Assembly (NCBI GenBank): GCA_963793245.1 | Contig: CAWBZG010000002.1 | Coordinates: 124,001 to 188,000, forward strand | Reading direction: 5' to 3' | Length of the DNA stretch: 64,000 nt | Source: CAXBBB01 sp963793245 | GTDB taxonomy: Bacteria > Bacteroidota > Rhodothermia > Rhodothermales > BA12 | Part shown: one piece after another, positions 33,796 through 42,674 of the stretch | Numbering within the stretch: the stretch's first letter is position 1 | Layout: every line of letters begins with the position of its first letter | Position numbers and translations under genes: made by a program | The notes under the pieces: model-generated | Database searches by the model: none | Told to the model about the DNA's origin: nothing | What the model saw: only the letters and a program-made list of their open reading frames with translations

Positions 33796-35931
33796 ATGTC
33801 GACCTTTCGTCTATTCGCGCTGCTCCTGCTCGCGCTCGTAGTTCAACCCGTTGCCGCTCAGGATTACCTGCGCGTGCTCGACCCCAACCGCAACGGATTA
33901 CGCGATCCGGGTACGATCGAGGAGGCCGTTCTGTCGGTGCGGCCCAAGGGCTTATTCATGGAGTATGGCCTCTACCTGACGTTTTCGGCGCAAGGATCGC
34001 GCTATGCAGCGGACAGCACGCGCCAACTCGAAGTCGAGTACTTTTTCACGCTGCCCGAGGAAGCCGTCGTGACGGATTCGTGGCTGTGGGTCGAAGACGA
34101 GATCATCAAAGCCGACATCCTCGACAAGTGGAGCGCGTCGACGATCTACGAAGACATCGTCGGTCAGCGCCGCGATCCGTCGATCCTGTTCAAGCGAGGG
34201 CAGGGGCGCTACGAACTGCGCATCTACCCCATGCTCGGCTCGGACACGCGTAAGGTGAAACTGACCTTCCTGATGCCCGCCACGTGGACCGAGCAGACCG
34301 TTACGGCGCCTATCCCGACCAACATGCTGCGCTCTACGAGTCGCCCGCTTAACCAACTGCCCATCCTCACGTGGAAAGGTCGCTTGGGACAAAACCCGCA
34401 ACTCGTTGAAGCGCCGGGTACGTCGTTTCAAACGGTGAGCAGCGCCGATTTTGGGACCTACGACCAGGTCAAGGTCCCCGGTTCGCTCCTCAACGGCGGT
34501 CTCACGTTCGCCGTCGACGCTCCGCTCACGAACGGTCTGTTCGTCAGCAAGATGACCGAGGGCGGCGGCGGCTTCTACCAGATGGCGCTGCTCCCGTCGC
34601 AGGCGCTCAGCGTCACGGGATCGCGCAAAGTGGCCTTCGCCATCGACTACGACGCGACGCGCACCAACGTCGGTCGACAGCAGATTCTCGACGCGCTACG
34701 CAACCGGATTCTATCGTCGTTCTCGGCGGCGGATTCGTTCAACGTGTTCACGTCGCGCCTGAACGTCGAGCAGGTGTCCGACACCTGGATTCCCGCCGAT
34801 GCGCAGAGCGTCAACGCTACGTTCGACGCGCTGACGGCGGAGCGTATCGGGACGTACAGCAGCCTGCCCGCGCTGCTCGCGCAGAGCACGTCGTTCGTCA
34901 CGTCGCGCGGATCGGGCAGTCTGCTCGTGCTGTCGAGTTCGGACCAGTTCGGCAACTCCAACATCGCCAACCAGATCATCGACGATCTGCGGGCGAACGC
35001 CGCACTGCCTCCCATCCACGCCGTCGACTTCGCCGACCGTAACCTGACCAACTACCAGTTCGGCGGGCAGACGTTCGTCGCCAACAGCTACCTGTTTCTC
35101 AACCTGACCAAGCTCTCGGGTGGCACCTACACGGCGACGCGTACGAGCAACGTGTCGTTCTCCGACGGGTTGGATACGGGCGTCGACGCGCTGAGCGGTT
35201 TTGTCTCGGCGTTTGACTTGTACACGACGCTCGAAAATGGATTCACGTACGGCCGCTATGGAGTCGAGCAGGGCGCCGAAGCGATCTCCGCCGACCGCCC
35301 GATTCTCCAGATCGGTCGCTACTTCGGCGACTTCCCGTTCGTCACCGAACTATCGGGTCTGTACCAAGCGCAGCCGTTCTCGCAGCGCTACTCGGTGAGT
35401 GCATCGGAGGCGACGGCATCGGACAGCAGCCTGGCCGCCATGTGGACCGGCTACCAGATTCGCGCTCTCGAACGCGGCACCCAGACCAACGACAAGATCA
35501 ACGAGATCCTCAGTTTCAGTCTCAACCAGCGCGTGCTGTCGCTCTACAGCGCGTTCCTCGCCCTCGAACCGGCGCAGGGCGGCGTCGTCTGCATGGCCTG
35601 CGTCGACGAGACGACAGCCGTTGGAATCGACGAGGCGACGGAGACGGGAAGAGGAGAGTTGCACGCCTTCCCCAACCCGTTCCGAGGCGCCGTCACCGTC
35701 TCGCTTAGCCTGGATCAGCCGGTCGACGCGTCGCAGGTTACCGCCGTCGTCTACGACCTGATGGGACGCCGCGTACGCGCGCTCGACCTGCCCGCCGGTT
35801 TGCTGCAAAACGCGACACTCGAATGGGACGGGCGCGATGAGGCCGGTACGCCGGTAGCATCGGGCACCTATCTGCTCGTCGTCACGACGCCGCACGGTCG
35901 GTACACGCTGTCGCTCGTCAAGGCAGGCTGA
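33796..35931 (+). CDS. Secreted VIT-domain protein with sorting-type C-terminal domain
   Basis: The 711-residue protein has a Sec signal (LFALLLLALVVQPVAAQ), a VIT domain (about 45-170, with EVEYFFTLPEEAVVTDSWLWVEDEIIKADILD) and then a von Willebrand A-like region (about 270-420). The last 85 residues (AFPNPFRGAVTVSLSLDQPV onward, ending YTLSLVKAG) form a FlgD-like/type IX sorting-type domain, found on proteins exported to the surface in Bacteroidota. VIT-vWA proteins often mediate adhesion or protein binding. It stands downstream of the sensor kinase with its own intergenic region. Confidence 0.85.
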   Translation: MSTFRLFALLLLALVVQPVAAQDYLRVLDPNRNGLRDPGTIEEAVLSVRPKGLFMEYGLYLTFSAQGSRYAADSTRQLEVEYFFTLPEEAVVTDSWLWVEDEIIKADILDKWSASTIYEDIVGQRRDPSILFKRGQGRYELRIYPMLGSDTRKVKLTFLMPATWTEQTVTAPIPTNMLRSTSRPLNQLPILTWKGRLGQNPQLVEAPGTSFQTVSSADFGTYDQVKVPGSLLNGGLTFAVDAPLTNGLFVSKMTEGGGGFYQMALLPSQALSVTGSRKVAFAIDYDATRTNVGRQQILDALRNRILSSFSAADSFNVFTSRLNVEQVSDTWIPADAQSVNATFDALTAERIGTYSSLPALLAQSTSFVTSRGSGSLLVLSSSDQFGNSNIANQIIDDLRANAALPPIHAVDFADRNLTNYQFGGQTFVANSYLFLNLTKLSGGTYTATRTSNVSFSDGLDTGVDALSGFVSAFDLYTTLENGFTYGRYGVEQGAEAISADRPILQIGRYFGDFPFVTELSGLYQAQPFSQRYSVSASEATASDSSLAAMWTGYQIRALERGTQTNDKINEILSFSLNQRVLSLYSAFLALEPAQGGVVCMACVDETTAVGIDEATETGRGELHAFPNPFRGAVTVSLSLDQPVDASQVTAVVYDLMGRRVRALDLPAGLLQNATLEWDGRDEAGTPVASGTYLLVVTTPHGRYTLSLVKAG

Positions 35932-35948
35932 GTCAATCATGTGCGATA

Positions 35949-35994
35949 GGTAGCGTCCATTCAAGCTGGTTTGTTGGCTTGGGTGGACGCTACC
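35949..35994 (+). terminator. Hairpin behind the VIT-domain gene
   Basis: GGTAGCGTCCA (35949-35959) and TGGACGCTACC (35984-35994) form a perfect 11-bp stem, with an inner CAAGC/GCTTG pair. It starts 18 bp after the stop codon. Only a short T-rich tail follows, so termination is probable but not certain. Confidence 0.65.
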
Positions 35995-36021
35995 TTGCGT
36001 TCTGACTCTACGCCCCAACCG

Positions 36022-37521
36022 ATGCGGATCGCCCTCCTCGCCCTCGTCCTCACACTCGCCGCCTGCTCTGGCTCCAAGACGGACGACGCTCCGACCGGAC
36101 CGCCCGAAGACCGACTGACCCAGGCCCAGTCGTCCGCCGACATCCGCTATCTCACGTCGGACGCTCTGATGGGACGTGGGACGGGGACGCCAGGCAACGA
36201 CAGCGCCGCCGCCTACATCGCCCGCCGCTTCCGCGATGCTGGAGCCATGCCTGCGCCTGGGATGAGCGGCTACTTGCAGACGATTCTATTCGTCCAACTC
36301 GGCTCGCCCGACGATGCGACGATTGCCGTCGGCGACGACCGGGTCGCGGCGGATGAGATGGTGATGATCTCGGGCCGCTCGGGTAGCTTCTCGGGGCGCG
36401 GGATCTTCGTCGGCTTCGGGATGGAGGCCAGCGATTATGCCGACGCTAATGGGCGGATCGCCGTCGCCACGCTTGGCACGCCAGACGGTCAGGGCGTCGG
36501 CGAAGCGTTGGCTGCTGTCGAGGAAAAGCGTGAGTTGGCCTTACGGTCAGGCGCCGTCGCGCTGGTCGAGATCTACGAATCGGGCGTCCCGTGGGACCGC
36601 GTGCGCGCATTCCTGGCCGGACCTCGCACGCAAGTCATGCCGGACGCGGAAGACCTGGTCTTTCCGCACGCATGGGTGCAAGACGGCGCAGGCATCGACG
36701 CGCTGAGAACCGGCGGAGCGGGAGTCGTGGAGACGCCCGGCATGACGATGATCGACGCGCCGTCGAGCAGCAATGTCGTCGCCGTCGTTCAGGGCTCGGA
36801 CCCCGATCTGCGAAACGAGTACGTGGCGCTGACGGCCCACTTCGACCACCTGGGCGCCGGAATGAACGCCGGAGCCGGAGCGACGCCCGCCGATTCGATC
36901 TTCAACGGCGCACGCGACAACGGAATGGGCACGACCGCCCTGCTCGCCGCCGCCGACGCGCTGGGAGAGAATCCGCCCCGCCGCTCGGTCTTGCTCGTCG
37001 CCTACACCGCCGAGGAAATCGGACTGATCGGCAGCCGCTACTTCGCCGACCACACGCCTCTCCCGCTCCACCAGATCGTCTACAACCTCAACATCGACGG
37101 CGGTGGCTATACGGACACGACCGCGATCACGCTGATCGGCAAAGGCCGCACGACGGCGGATCCGATGATCGTAGAGGGCGCCGCGCGCTATGGGCTGACG
37201 GTTCTCAATGACCCCAGCCCCGAGCAAGGCCTGTTCGACCGCTCGGACAACGTGTCCCTCGCCCGCAACGGCATCCCCGCGCCGACGTTCAGCCCCGGCT
37301 TCACCTCGTTCAGTTTGCCCGGCGTCTCGGACTACTACCACCGCGCCGCCGACCAAGCCGACGAGAACTTCGACTTCGCGTACCTGCACCGCTTCGTCCA
37401 AGCCTACGCCCACGCCGCCCGCCTCATCGCCGACGCCGACCAGCGCCCCGTTTGGACGCCCGGCGACACCTACGAAGCCGCCGCGCGCGCTCTCTACGGT
37501 GAGGCGTATCCGGGCGAGTAA
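36022..37521 (+). CDS. M28-family zinc aminopeptidase lipoprotein
   Basis: The 499-residue protein starts with a lipoprotein signal (MRIALLALVLTLAACSG, acylated Cys16). The PA-like insert comes first, then the M28 catalytic domain. Zinc and catalytic residues appear as AHFDHLG, ARDNGMGTTALL, the AEEIGLIGS Glu pair, NLNIDGGG and a C-terminal DYYHRAADQ His. It probably releases N-terminal amino acids from peptides at the envelope. The longer in-frame reading from 35971 lacks a signal. It is followed after 32 bp by the HNH nuclease gene. Confidence 0.92.
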   Translation: MRIALLALVLTLAACSGSKTDDAPTGPPEDRLTQAQSSADIRYLTSDALMGRGTGTPGNDSAAAYIARRFRDAGAMPAPGMSGYLQTILFVQLGSPDDATIAVGDDRVAADEMVMISGRSGSFSGRGIFVGFGMEASDYADANGRIAVATLGTPDGQGVGEALAAVEEKRELALRSGAVALVEIYESGVPWDRVRAFLAGPRTQVMPDAEDLVFPHAWVQDGAGIDALRTGGAGVVETPGMTMIDAPSSSNVVAVVQGSDPDLRNEYVALTAHFDHLGAGMNAGAGATPADSIFNGARDNGMGTTALLAAADALGENPPRRSVLLVAYTAEEIGLIGSRYFADHTPLPLHQIVYNLNIDGGGYTDTTAITLIGKGRTTADPMIVEGAARYGLTVLNDPSPEQGLFDRSDNVSLARNGIPAPTFSPGFTSFSLPGVSDYYHRAADQADENFDFAYLHRFVQAYAHAARLIADADQRPVWTPGDTYEAAARALYGEAYPGE

Positions 37522-37553
37522 GCGATGATGGTACCAAGTCTCCGCGAACGGAC

Positions 37554-38456
37554 ATGACTCCTGATGGTCTTCGTGCTTTGGTCACCAATCTCACCGTTTG
37601 GCAGTCCGGTGGAAAGCGAGCGCCACATAAACCGCTTCTGCTCCTTCTCGCGCTCGGTCAATTCTCGCACGGCATCCGTCGCTTTCCATACCGACGGATT
37701 GAGGAGCCGCTGATCGAATTGCTCGACGTGTTCGGACCACCTCGCGCCAATCACACCGCGTTCTCGTTCTGGCGATTGCAGACGGATGGTGTCTGGGAAG
37801 TCGAGGGAGCAGAAGCGATTCGGTATACGGCGGCGGGCGATATGTTTGTCACCGATGCGCGTCGCCTCAACCCGGTCGGGCGATTCCCCGAGCAGATGGA
37901 AAACGTACTGGATCGGCACTCCGAGTTGATCGCCGAGATTAGCCAAGCGCTTATGGATGCGCATTTTCCTGATACGCTCCACGACGACATTCTGCTTGCC
38001 GTGAATCTCGAACCGGAATTGCTGAGAGGGGAGCATGTCATCCCGGTGAAGCGCAAGCGCGACCCGTATTTCCGGCGCGATGTCGTTCGGGCCTACGAAA
38101 ACCGGTGCGGCGTCTGCGGCTTCGACACGTATGTCGCCAACCGGCTCGTCGGCGTGGACGCGGCACACGTTAAGTGGCATCAGGCAAACGGGGACGACGA
38201 CGTGACTAACGGCATTGCTCTTTGCGCACTTCACCATCGCCTGCTTGACGGGGGTGCGTTTTCGTTCGAGCCAAACTCGGGCGACCTCTTCTTGATCGTG
38301 GCAGAAGATGCACGTGGAGGTACTGGCTTTCAAGACTGGCTGATGCGATACCATCGCAAGCCGATTGCTACTCCGTTCCACCCGGAGAACCGCATTGCAG
38401 AAGCCAACATCGTCTGGCACAAGAAGGAGGTGTTCAAGAGCCGCGCGAGGTCATAG
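37554..38456 (+). CDS. HNH nuclease resembling phosphorothioate-DNA restriction enzymes
   Basis: The 300-residue protein has an N-terminal region of about 150 residues with VWQSGGKRAPHKPLLLLLALGQ and a C-terminal HNH domain with CGVCGFDTY, VDAAHVKWHQ and NGIALCALHHRLLDGGAF, giving the Cys4-type zinc and catalytic His. This layout matches the sulfur-binding-domain plus HNH restriction enzymes (ScoMcrA/SprMcrA type) that cut phosphorothioated DNA. No dnd genes for making that modification are in the window. The enzyme would restrict foreign modified DNA. Family assignment is from motif recognition. Confidence 0.8.
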   Translation: MTPDGLRALVTNLTVWQSGGKRAPHKPLLLLLALGQFSHGIRRFPYRRIEEPLIELLDVFGPPRANHTAFSFWRLQTDGVWEVEGAEAIRYTAAGDMFVTDARRLNPVGRFPEQMENVLDRHSELIAEISQALMDAHFPDTLHDDILLAVNLEPELLRGEHVIPVKRKRDPYFRRDVVRAYENRCGVCGFDTYVANRLVGVDAAHVKWHQANGDDDVTNGIALCALHHRLLDGGAFSFEPNSGDLFLIVAEDARGGTGFQDWLMRYHRKPIATPFHPENRIAEANIVWHKKEVFKSRARS

Positions 38457-38490
38457 AATAATCCGAGTTTCAAAAGCTCTACGACACACA

Positions 38491-38524
38491 GAAGCCGTCG
38501 CCTCACAATGGAGACGACGGCTTC
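38491..38524. terminator. Bidirectional hairpin between the HNH gene and tRNA-Pro
   Basis: GAAGCCGTCG (38491-38500) and CGACGGCTTC (38515-38524) form a perfect 10-bp stem. It lies between convergent transcription units and probably ends both. No long T-tract is present. Confidence 0.6.
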
Positions 38525-38550
38525 ACGTCGGGATGTCCTGTCGGACTTGG

Positions 38551-38624
38551 TCGGGGAGGCCGGATTTGAACCGACGACCCTCTGCTCCCAAAGCAGATGC
38601 GCTACCGGGCTGCGCCACTCCCCG
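38551..38624 (-). tRNA. tRNA-Pro (TGG anticodon)
   Basis: The 74-nt minus-strand sequence begins CGGGGAGTGGCGCAGCCCGG and folds with acceptor CGGGGAG/CTCCCCG, a TTTGGGA anticodon loop (TGG, plus-strand 38588-38590) and the T-loop GTTCAAATC. CCA is not encoded. It is the last element of the rpmB-rpmG-DUF4295 cluster. Confidence 0.96.
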
Positions 38625-38686
38625 AGGGTCTTCGACCCGTTCTTGATTCACTTAGGAAGTCAGTAACGGGCGAAGGAGTATACCGC

Positions 38687-38854
38687 TTATTTCGCGGATT
38701 TGAGTTCGGCCTGGACGTTGTCGATGTTGACCATCTTCTGGCGGAAACGGTACTGGCCGTTCTCCTTCTTCTCAGCGACGACGATTTTCGCCATCTTGTT
38801 TTCCTGACGGTTCTTACCGCGGTCGGTCCGCTGGTTTTTGTTAACCTTTGCCAT
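38687..38854 (-). CDS. DUF4295-like small protein
   Basis: This 55-residue, strongly basic protein has MAKIVVAEKKENGQYRFRQK followed by MVNIDNVQAELKSAK, which fits the DUF4295 family encoded behind rpmB and rpmG in Bacteroidota. The family may be a ribosome-associated protein, but its role is unproven. The start at 38854 (MAKVNKNQRTDRGKNRQ) adds 20 residues to the conserved part; an internal Met21 is an alternative start. Confidence 0.8.
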   Translation of the reverse strand: MAKVNKNQRTDRGKNRQENKMAKIVVAEKKENGQYRFRQKMVNIDNVQAELKSAK

Positions 38855-38926
38855 TTCGGGTAGGGGTGTGAGTCCCGCCGGGCGGGATCAGGTGGTAGAG
38901 AGTATCGAGCCTAACGCCCAACGCGC

Positions 38927-39097
38927 TTACTTGATCTCCTTGTGGAGCGTATGCTTGCGCAGCTTGGCGTTGTACTTCTTGAGTTCCAAGCGACCGGTCG
39001 TGTTGCGGCGGTTCTTGGTGGTCGCGTAGCGCGACGTACCCGGCGCCTCGGTGCATTCGAGGATGATGTTCAGGCGAACGTCTTTGGACTTAGCCAT
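38927..39097 (-). CDS. rpmG: 50S ribosomal protein L33
   Basis: The 56-residue protein reads MAKSKDVRLNIILECTEAPG and ends KKYNAKLRKHTLHKEIK, with the TKNRRNTTGRLELKKYN core of bL33. It has a single Cys, so it is the zinc-free form. Bacteroidota typically keep it between rpmB and DUF4295, as here. Confidence 0.95.
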   Translation of the reverse strand: MAKSKDVRLNIILECTEAPGTSRYATTKNRRNTTGRLELKKYNAKLRKHTLHKEIK

Positions 39098-39153
39098 CGG
39101 ATCGGAAAGGGAATAGGGGACGGGCGGTCACGCCCAAAATGCGGTCGGGCGGC

Positions 39154-39393
39154 TCAGACGAGCGACGTGCCCTTTTTGCGAGCGTCGCGCAGCACGGCCG
39201 AGATGCCCTTGCTGTTGATCGTCTTGATCGTCGTTGCCGAGACGCGCAGGGTGATCCAGCGATCTTCCTCGGGGATGTAGAACCGCTTCTTCTGCAGGTT
39301 CACCGCGAACGTGCGCTTGGCTTTGTTGTGCGCGTGCGAGACGTGGTTACCCGAGACGGGTCCTTTGCCGGTGAGCTGATCCTTGCGGGGCAT
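39154..39393 (-). CDS. rpmB: 50S ribosomal protein L28
   Basis: The 79-residue protein has the L28 layout: DQLTGKGPVSGNHVSHAHNKAKRTFAVNLQKKRF, then WITLRVSATTIKTINSKGISAVL. The start at 39393 (MPRKD) is the family start; a longer frame upstream reads non-conserved sequence. It heads the rpmB-rpmG-DUF4295-tRNA-Pro cluster. Confidence 0.96.
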   Translation of the reverse strand: MPRKDQLTGKGPVSGNHVSHAHNKAKRTFAVNLQKKRFYIPEEDRWITLRVSATTIKTINSKGISAVLRDARKKGTSLV

Positions 39394-39624
39394 GGCGAGC
39401 GAGAGAAAGGGGCGACCGGATCGCCGCAGAATGGAAGTCGAGAAGGCCGAGATACGAAAGGCCGCACGTGGGCGGCCCATACAAGTCTCTGCATTTGAGC
39501 CTGAAAAGCTACGTGCGTAGGGCGCCGCTTCCAAGTCCAATCGCTCGGGCTGAGCGGAATAAACCGTGAAAGACTTCGGGTTTTGCTCTCCAGCTTGCCG
39601 AATCGCCCTCGTAAGTACACCTCG

Positions 39625-40929
39625 TCACGCCAGACTCACCGCCTCGGCAGGCGAGAGGGCCGCTGCACGCCGCGCCGGATACAACGCGGCCACCAAGCAG
39701 AGCACGAGCGCGCCGACGGCGATCACGACTACGTCTCCCGTTTGCACGTCGACGGGGTACGCGTCCAGCAGGAACGCGCCGCCGCCGCTCTGGAGCTTGG
39801 CCCATCCCCACTTGGCCTGAGCGAGCGACAGTCCCAAGCCGAGCACCAGCCCACCGCCTGCGCCGACCAAGCCGATCAGTGCGCCTTCGAGTAGGAAGAG
39901 CTGCCGGATGCCCGCGCGTGGCACACCCATCGCCGCCAGCACGCCCACGTCGCGGCGTTTCTCGATCACGATCATCATCAGCGAGCCGACGATGTTGAAC
40001 GCCGACACGATCACGATCAGCGACAGAATCGCGCCTGCGCCCCACTTTTCGAGCGCCATCACGTCGTAAAACGCGCGGTTGAGGTCGTACCACGTCTCGA
40101 CGACGAACGACTCATCGCCTGGAAAGGAATCGCCCAGTTGCACGCGGACGACATCGGCGACAGCCTGCGCCCTTTCCAGATCGGCCAGCCGCACCTCGAC
40201 GCCCGTCACTTCGCCCGTCATCCGAAACAGGCGCTGCGCCTCTGCCAGGTCGACGAATACGTGGCTCTCGTCGTACGCCGGGTCCATGTTGAACACGTCG
40301 CGGACTTCGAAGCGGACCAGTCCGGGCGGGGCAAACGGCGACGTGATCGCGCGCTCGATGGCTGGAGCCGACAGAAGCCCGAGCGTACTTCCATTGTACG
40401 GGCCGACGCCTGCCACCAGCCCCAACCGGCTCGACAGACTTCCGCCGATAGCGACGCCCGGCAGCGCATCCGGCCTACGCGCCAGTTTCCCATCGCCCGG
40501 CGGGGATTGCGGCGACGCGCCCGACGCCGACGAATCCACCGCGAACGCCTGAGCATCGACGCCGCGCACGACGACGATCTTGTTGACCGATTGCGTCGAC
40601 GCCAGCGGGCCATCCGGCACGACGAGTGCCTTGCCCTCGGCATACGTCGCCGCTACGACGACACCGTCTATATCTGAAACGAGTGCGAGGACCGAGTCGG
40701 CGCGGGGCTGAGGCATTCCGCCGACGGCTGTGATCCGCACGTGCGGATCGAGCGAGACGAGCAGGTCGCGGGCAAACCCATAGAAGCCGTTCATGACCGA
40801 CAGGACGACGATCAGCGCCGCCACACCGACGGCCACGCCCACGGTCGAGAGCGCCGTAATCACGGTGATTACGCTGGCCCGTTTGCGGCTGAACAGGTAG
40901 CGGCGGGCGATGCGAAAGCGGTAGTCCAC
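39625..40929 (-). CDS. LolC/LolE-like ABC transporter permease
   Basis: The 434-residue protein has an N-terminal membrane helix (about 22-45), a large periplasmic MacB-type domain (about 55-300), and three C-terminal FtsX-type helices with VIEKRRDVGVLAAMGVPRAGIRQLFLLEG. This is the layout of LolC/LolE, which take lipoproteins from the inner membrane. The start is GTG. No LolD ATPase lies beside it. Similar FtsX-type permeases can serve other substrates, so the Lol role is likely but not proven. Confidence 0.88.
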   Translation of the reverse strand: MDYRFRIARRYLFSRKRASVITVITALSTVGVAVGVAALIVVLSVMNGFYGFARDLLVSLDPHVRITAVGGMPQPRADSVLALVSDIDGVVVAATYAEGKALVVPDGPLASTQSVNKIVVVRGVDAQAFAVDSSASGASPQSPPGDGKLARRPDALPGVAIGGSLSSRLGLVAGVGPYNGSTLGLLSAPAIERAITSPFAPPGLVRFEVRDVFNMDPAYDESHVFVDLAEAQRLFRMTGEVTGVEVRLADLERAQAVADVVRVQLGDSFPGDESFVVETWYDLNRAFYDVMALEKWGAGAILSLIVIVSAFNIVGSLMMIVIEKRRDVGVLAAMGVPRAGIRQLFLLEGALIGLVGAGGGLVLGLGLSLAQAKWGWAKLQSGGGAFLLDAYPVDVQTGDVVVIAVGALVLCLVAALYPARRAAALSPAEAVSLA

Positions 40930-40963
40930 GCAGTCAGGTTACAAATGTCGGGCGGGGCCGATC

Positions 40964-41797
40964 TCAGTTGAAGCGCGGCGCGGCGGCAGGATCGGTAAAC
41001 GCGTCGGCGTCCACCGATTCGGGCAGCGAGAGGGCGTCCGAGTACAGGTCGCGCTCGCCGGTTTCGTGGCGCGTCGCGAGTCGGAGTGTGCCGTTGGGCG
41101 TGTCGAACGTGCGGTAACCCAATCGGTCGATGCGTCCGCCTGCTTCGGGTTGGCCTTGGAGATGAAACTTCCAACCCGTGACGCGCCCGCTCTGCCGGTC
41201 GACGTAGAGCCAGTAGCGGTCGCCGGGCGTGCGGCCTACGCTGTCGAACGTGAGCGTGAGTGCCTTCTCGGTATCGGTGTCTTCGGACGGATCGAGTCCG
41301 CGCGTGACGCCTGGATCGAACAGCTTGAACGGCGCAAGCAGCCAGTACGTGTCGTTGACGAACATGCCGTGCGCGCTGTCGAGCCACTGCATCGCTTCGT
41401 CTCCGCTCAGCAGTTCACCGTCGCGGTAAACCGTCCCTGAGCGCTCAGATCCCGTCGGCGGCATCACGTCGAGGAAAACGGTGTAGAGCGTATCGCGACG
41501 CGGAATGTCGACGCGGTAGTCGCCTGTTGTGCGGTTCCACAGGTGGCGGCGTGAGGCCGAACTGGAGGCCGAGTCTGCTGCGGTCTCGGCCCGCCCAAAT
41601 CGAAAGGCGACGTAGGGCGTGCGCTCCCACGCTTCTTGCCCTGCGAACGAAGCGGCGCGGAAAGCGAGCGTGTCGGCGGCTGTTTCGAGCGTCGGCGTGA
41701 AGAGCGGGTCGTCCAGAAGTCGCGTCGCTGACGTATCCGATTCGGGGGGCGTACAGCCCATGAGGATCAAGAGTACGGCGGTAGCGAGAAAGCGCAT
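40964..41797 (-). CDS. Outer-membrane lipoprotein of unknown function (DUF6503-like)
   Basis: The 277-residue protein has a lipoprotein signal (MRFLATAVLLILMGCTPP, Cys15) and a predicted beta-rich body resembling a LolA/RseB-type fold, with blocks FRFGRAE, NRTTGDYRVDIPRRDTLYTVFLDV and RYWLYVDRQSGRVTGWKFHLQG. It resembles the DUF6503 family of Bacteroidota, but I am not certain. It lies 34 bp upstream of the LolC/E-like permease on the same strand, which suggests a shared envelope role. Confidence 0.68.
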   Translation of the reverse strand: MRFLATAVLLILMGCTPPESDTSATRLLDDPLFTPTLETAADTLAFRAASFAGQEAWERTPYVAFRFGRAETAADSASSSASRRHLWNRTTGDYRVDIPRRDTLYTVFLDVMPPTGSERSGTVYRDGELLSGDEAMQWLDSAHGMFVNDTYWLLAPFKLFDPGVTRGLDPSEDTDTEKALTLTFDSVGRTPGDRYWLYVDRQSGRVTGWKFHLQGQPEAGGRIDRLGYRTFDTPNGTLRLATRHETGERDLYSDALSLPESVDADAFTDPAAAPRFN

Positions 41798-41884
41798 GGA
41801 GCGTTGGGGCAAGAGAGGCCGTTGAATACGCCATCCGTTCGAATGCGGTTGCGCGCGCCGGGCTGTCCGTCCGTACTCTTCGGC

Positions 41885-42640
41885 ATGACTCGACGGATGC
41901 TCCCCATGCTCGGCCTGATGCTGCTCGCTCTGTGCGCCCACGCGCAGGACTCGACCGGCGTATGGCAACCCGTCGACGCACCGCCGCTGGTCGCTCTGCC
42001 TGCGGACTCGGTGGATACGTTTGCGATGGGGTGGGGCGGGCGCGTGCGGGTCTCGGAGTCCGGGTTCGGGCTGGGCGCCTACGCGTGGCGCCGCGCATCG
42101 CCCGACTGGACCGTCGTCGCGGTCTTTCACCTGTCCAACGTGACCGACGAGCGCGAAAGCAAGTTTTTCGGCTTGGGCGGTGTCACGATTCCCGAGAAGC
42201 TGAGTTACCTGCTCGTCCTCCCGATGCAACTGGGCGTGCAGCGTCGCCTGTTTCGGCGTGACATCGCCTCCAACTTCCGCCCGTTCGTCGGCGCGACGGT
42301 GGGGCCGACGCTGGCGTGGCGCTCGCCCTACTTCGACGATTGCAACGGCGATGGGCGTGTCACGCTTGGGGTCGAATGCAGCGGTCGGCCCGAGGGGGAG
42401 CGAACGTTTTCGGCCCTCGAAAGCATCCCGCGTGGACGCTTGATCGTCGGTCTGGGCGGTGAACTCTCGCTCGGAGCCGATTTCGGAACGGACGCACGGA
42501 CGCAGGGCGTGCGCATCGGCGTGTCGGTCGACTACTTCTCCAACGGCGTCCGCCTTCTCGAATCCGACGTGCGGCTGGACGCCGAGCAGACGTTTGCCTC
42601 GCCGTTTATCAGCCTCACGTTTGGGAAGCAAGCGCGGTGA
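41885..42640 (+). CDS. Outer-membrane beta-barrel-like protein
   Basis: The 251-residue protein has a signal peptide (MTRRMLPMLGLMLLALCAHAQ) and a body of alternating hydrophobic strands typical of small outer-membrane barrels (RVRVSESGFGLGAYAWRR, GVRIGVSVDYFSNGVRLLES). It ends SPFISLTFGKQAR. A pair of cysteines flanks an Asp/Asn-rich loop (DDCNGDGRVTLGVECSG) that could bind calcium. No specific family is recognised. It is divergent from the lipoprotein gene. Confidence 0.68.
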   Translation: MTRRMLPMLGLMLLALCAHAQDSTGVWQPVDAPPLVALPADSVDTFAMGWGGRVRVSESGFGLGAYAWRRASPDWTVVAVFHLSNVTDERESKFFGLGGVTIPEKLSYLLVLPMQLGVQRRLFRRDIASNFRPFVGATVGPTLAWRSPYFDDCNGDGRVTLGVECSGRPEGERTFSALESIPRGRLIVGLGGELSLGADFGTDARTQGVRIGVSVDYFSNGVRLLESDVRLDAEQTFASPFISLTFGKQAR

Positions 42641-42674
42641 GCGAGCGGACTGGCCTGCCGATGCAGGAAACGAG

